A stretch of 64,000 nt of DNA, taken from positions 86,853 through 150,852 of the forward strand of contig JAVSMW010000002.1 in the NCBI GenBank assembly GCA_032027005.1. Reading direction: 5' to 3'. A model generated the notes under the pieces. The model searched no databases. It saw only the letters and a program-made list of their open reading frames with translations, and was not told the origin of the DNA. The stretch comes from JAVSMW01 sp032027005 (GTDB lineage: Bacteria > Bacillota > Thermincolia > Thermincolales > UBA2595). The translations under genes were made by a program, and so were the position numbers. How positions within the stretch are numbered: the first letter of the stretch is position 1; each line of letters opens with the position of its first letter. Below, piece by piece: positions 61,890-64,000 of this stretch.

Positions 61890-63803
61890 CTAAATATCCA
61901 AATTCCTTACTGCAGCCGCATTTGATTGAATAAACTCACGTCTGGGTTCAACTTTGTCACCCATTAGAATTGTAAAAGTCTCATCAGCTTCAATCACATC
62001 TTCCAGATCAACCCTTAAAATTGTTCTGGTGTCAGGATTCATGGTGGTTTCCCAAAGTTGATCCGGATTCATCTCTCCAAGACCTTTGTAGCGCTGAATT
62101 GATGTACTATCCCGGCCAATTTTCTCAAACAGCTTTTCTAGCTCATGATCACTGTATAAATAATGTTCCTGCTTACTCTTTTTAACCAAATACAGAGGCG
62201 GCTGGGCAATATAAACATACCCGGCTTCGATTAGAGGCTTCATATACCTGTAAAAGAAGGTTAATAATAATGTCCTGATATGGGCACCGTCCACATCAGC
62301 ATCGGTCATGATAATCAATTTATGATAACGTGCCTTACCTATATCAAAATCATCAGAAATGCCTGTCCCCAAAGCTGTAATCATGGCCCTGATTTCTTCA
62401 TTGTTGAGGATCTTGTCCAATCTGGCCTTCTCCACATTAAGAATTTTTCCCCGCAATGGCAGAATCGCCTGAAATCTCCTATCTCGACCCTGCTTGGCTG
62501 AGCCGCCGGCAGAATCTCCCTCGACCAGATACAATTCACTCATGGATGGGTCATTTACAGAACAGTCAGCCAATTTTCCCGGCAGTGAAGTGCTTTCCAG
62601 GGCACTTTTCCTTCTTGTCAGCTCCCTGGCTTTACGGGCTGCTTCCCTGGCCCTGGCTGCGTTAACAGATTTTTCAATAATTTTTTTCGATAAACCTGGG
62701 TTTTCTTCCAGGAATGTGCTCATTCCCTCCACAACGATGGAATCAACTATTCCACGGACTTCACTATTCCCAAGTTTAGTTTTGGTCTGGCCTTCAAACT
62801 GTGGTTCTCTTACTTTGGCACTGATAATAGCTGTCATGCCTTCCCTGATGTCTTCTCCGGACAGGTTGTTTTCACTTTCCTTGAGAATATTATGTTTGCG
62901 GGCATAATCATTTATAACCCGGGTTACGGCAGCTTTAAACCCAGCTTCATGGGTTCCGCCCTCTTGGGTATTTATATTATTAGCAAAAGAAAAAATATTT
63001 TCTGAATAGCTGTCATTGTACTGTATGGCAATTTCTACAGCCGCATCATCTCTTTCACCGGTAAAATATATTGGCTTGGCAAACAAAACATCTTTATTTT
63101 TATTTAGATGCAAAACAAAATCTACTATTCCTCCGTCATGCTGAAACTCTTTTTCCTGCTGTTGTCCTTCTCTTTCATCGGTCATAATAATTCTTATCCC
63201 TTTATTCAGAAAAGAAAGTTCACGGAGTCGTTGAGCTAAAATACTAAAGTCATAAACCGTTTCTTCAAAAATTTCGGGATCTGGTTTAAAAGAGATAATT
63301 GTTCCAGTTGAATCAGTTTTATCTATAATTTGCAGCTCAGTGACCGGCTTGCCTCTTTCATATTCCTGCTGATAAACTGAGCCATCTCTTGCAACCTGTA
63401 CCTGCAGCCATTGGGACAAAGCATTTACTACAGAGACACCTACACCATGCAAGCCCCCTGATACCTTATACCCTTCACCGCCAAACTTTCCTCCGGCATG
63501 TAGTATTGTTAACACTACTTCTACTGCTGGTTTACCAATTTGAGGCTGGATACCGACAGGAATACCTCTCCCGTTATCTGTAACAGTAATGGTATTATCC
63601 TGATGTATTTTTACCTCTATTTTATCACAAAATCCGGCTAAAGCCTCATCAATACTGTTATCAACTACTTCATATACCAGATGATGCAAACCCTTAGAAC
63701 TGGTGCTCCCAATATACATCCCAGGTCTTTTTCTTACAGCTTCAAGTCCTTCTAAAACCTGTATCTGGTTTGCTCCATATTCTTTATGAGTGACTTCTTC
63801 CAT
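61890..63803 (-). CDS. gyrB: DNA gyrase subunit B
   Basis: 637 aa. GHKL ATPase (YEVVDNSIDEALAGFC, GGLHGVGVSVVNALS), Toprim domain with EGDSAGGSAKQGRDR and DADVDGAHI, C-terminal GLGEMNPDQLWETTMNP. Normal length. AGGTTCGG upstream of the ATG. It is followed by a terminator, not by gyrA. Confidence 0.98.
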   Translation of the reverse strand: MEEVTHKEYGANQIQVLEGLEAVRKRPGMYIGSTSSKGLHHLVYEVVDNSIDEALAGFCDKIEVKIHQDNTITVTDNGRGIPVGIQPQIGKPAVEVVLTILHAGGKFGGEGYKVSGGLHGVGVSVVNALSQWLQVQVARDGSVYQQEYERGKPVTELQIIDKTDSTGTIISFKPDPEIFEETVYDFSILAQRLRELSFLNKGIRIIMTDEREGQQQEKEFQHDGGIVDFVLHLNKNKDVLFAKPIYFTGERDDAAVEIAIQYNDSYSENIFSFANNINTQEGGTHEAGFKAAVTRVINDYARKHNILKESENNLSGEDIREGMTAIISAKVREPQFEGQTKTKLGNSEVRGIVDSIVVEGMSTFLEENPGLSKKIIEKSVNAARAREAARKARELTRRKSALESTSLPGKLADCSVNDPSMSELYLVEGDSAGGSAKQGRDRRFQAILPLRGKILNVEKARLDKILNNEEIRAMITALGTGISDDFDIGKARYHKLIIMTDADVDGAHIRTLLLTFFYRYMKPLIEAGYVYIAQPPLYLVKKSKQEHYLYSDHELEKLFEKIGRDSTSIQRYKGLGEMNPDQLWETTMNPDTRTILRVDLEDVIEADETFTILMGDKVEPRREFIQSNAAAVRNLDI

Positions 63804-63876
63804 TAACCGAACCTCCGTTCATGTATCTCTGAATAAATAGTTTACCACATTATTCCGTTATTAACAAGAGCAGAAA

Positions 63877-63919
63877 GAAAATTGACTTCATCAACTCAAA
63901 TTAATGGAAGTCAATTTTC
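63877..63919 (-). terminator. Terminator upstream of gyrB
   Basis: GAAAATTGACTTC / GAAGTCAATTTTC followed by TTTC on the minus strand; it would end the gene to the right, outside the window. 63920-64000 holds a GGGGGC/GCCCCC-rich repeat and no gene. Confidence 0.7.
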
Positions 63920-64000
63920 TTGTTCAAAGGGGGCCAGCCCCCTATGACGTCGCTGCGCTCCTGTTACCCCCGAACAATAGGGGGCACACCCCCTATAACC

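Overview
The window reads as chromosome of an anaerobic, spore-former-type Firmicute close to the Peptococcaceae (Desulfotomaculum/Pelotomaculum type). This rests on DmsABC-like and NrfD-type molybdoenzyme clusters, multihaem c-type cytochromes in a Gram-positive setting, a sigma-54 activator, an agr quorum-sensing locus, c-di-GMP and glycine riboswitches, and backbone order gyrB, gyrA, pdxS-pdxT, serC-serA, serS, tRNAs, tadA, which is typical of the replication-origin side of Firmicute chromosomes. Species is inference only. Two assembly defects exist: one N at 33385 and a 241-N gap at 58794-59034.

Layout. 1-11703 (all minus strand): a membrane-bound molybdopterin oxidoreductase system with two catalytic paralogues, one Tat-exported and one without a signal, that share one iron-sulfur subunit and one membrane anchor. 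With them are a TorD chaperone, a lipoprotein, a PucR regulator, an extra ferredoxin, a ferredoxin fusion, TatA and a haem-binding sensor kinase cut by the window edge. 12082-13722: an Lrp regulator with a radical SAM enzyme. 13783-15029: a decayed DUF3990/DUF3791-type module with two in-frame stops. 15313-34129: a genomic island inserted into the anticodon loop of a tRNA-Ser(CGA) gene. It split that gene into a 3' half (15207-15322) and a 5' half (34120-34160) and carries its own complete tRNA-Ser(CGA) (33879-33969). Its cargo is a Phd/ParE pair, an XRE-ImmA-PIN cassette, a DUF4011 helicase-nuclease, a Dam-type methylase, MazF and conjugative-element leftovers. Its integrase is broken by a small inverted-repeat element.

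34172-41636: backbone (tadA, four tRNAs, serS, serA, serC under a tandem glycine riboswitch, pdxT, pdxS). 42051-45865: a haem-rich electron-transfer module (7-haem and 6-haem cytochromes plus cytochrome b), two tiny membrane paralogues and two Com-like zinc proteins with repeated hairpins between them. 46175-49898: gyrA and a cysteine desulfurase. 50190-53548: a complete agr system in order C-B-D-A, behind a c-di-GMP-I riboswitch with its own terminator. 53597-61535: a sigma-54 activator, a second type of molybdoenzyme with its ferredoxin, an incompletely assembled Liv-type ABC transporter, an intact and a remnant UroD-family methyltransferase, and a 48-aa gene behind tandem CRP/FNR-like palindromes. 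61890-63803: gyrB.

The most notable points are the island that destroys one tRNA gene and supplies another, c-di-GMP control placed in front of quorum sensing, the glycine riboswitch on serine biosynthesis, the Com-like proteins with repeated hairpins, and the tRNA-abutting palindromic repeats whose arms change in parallel.
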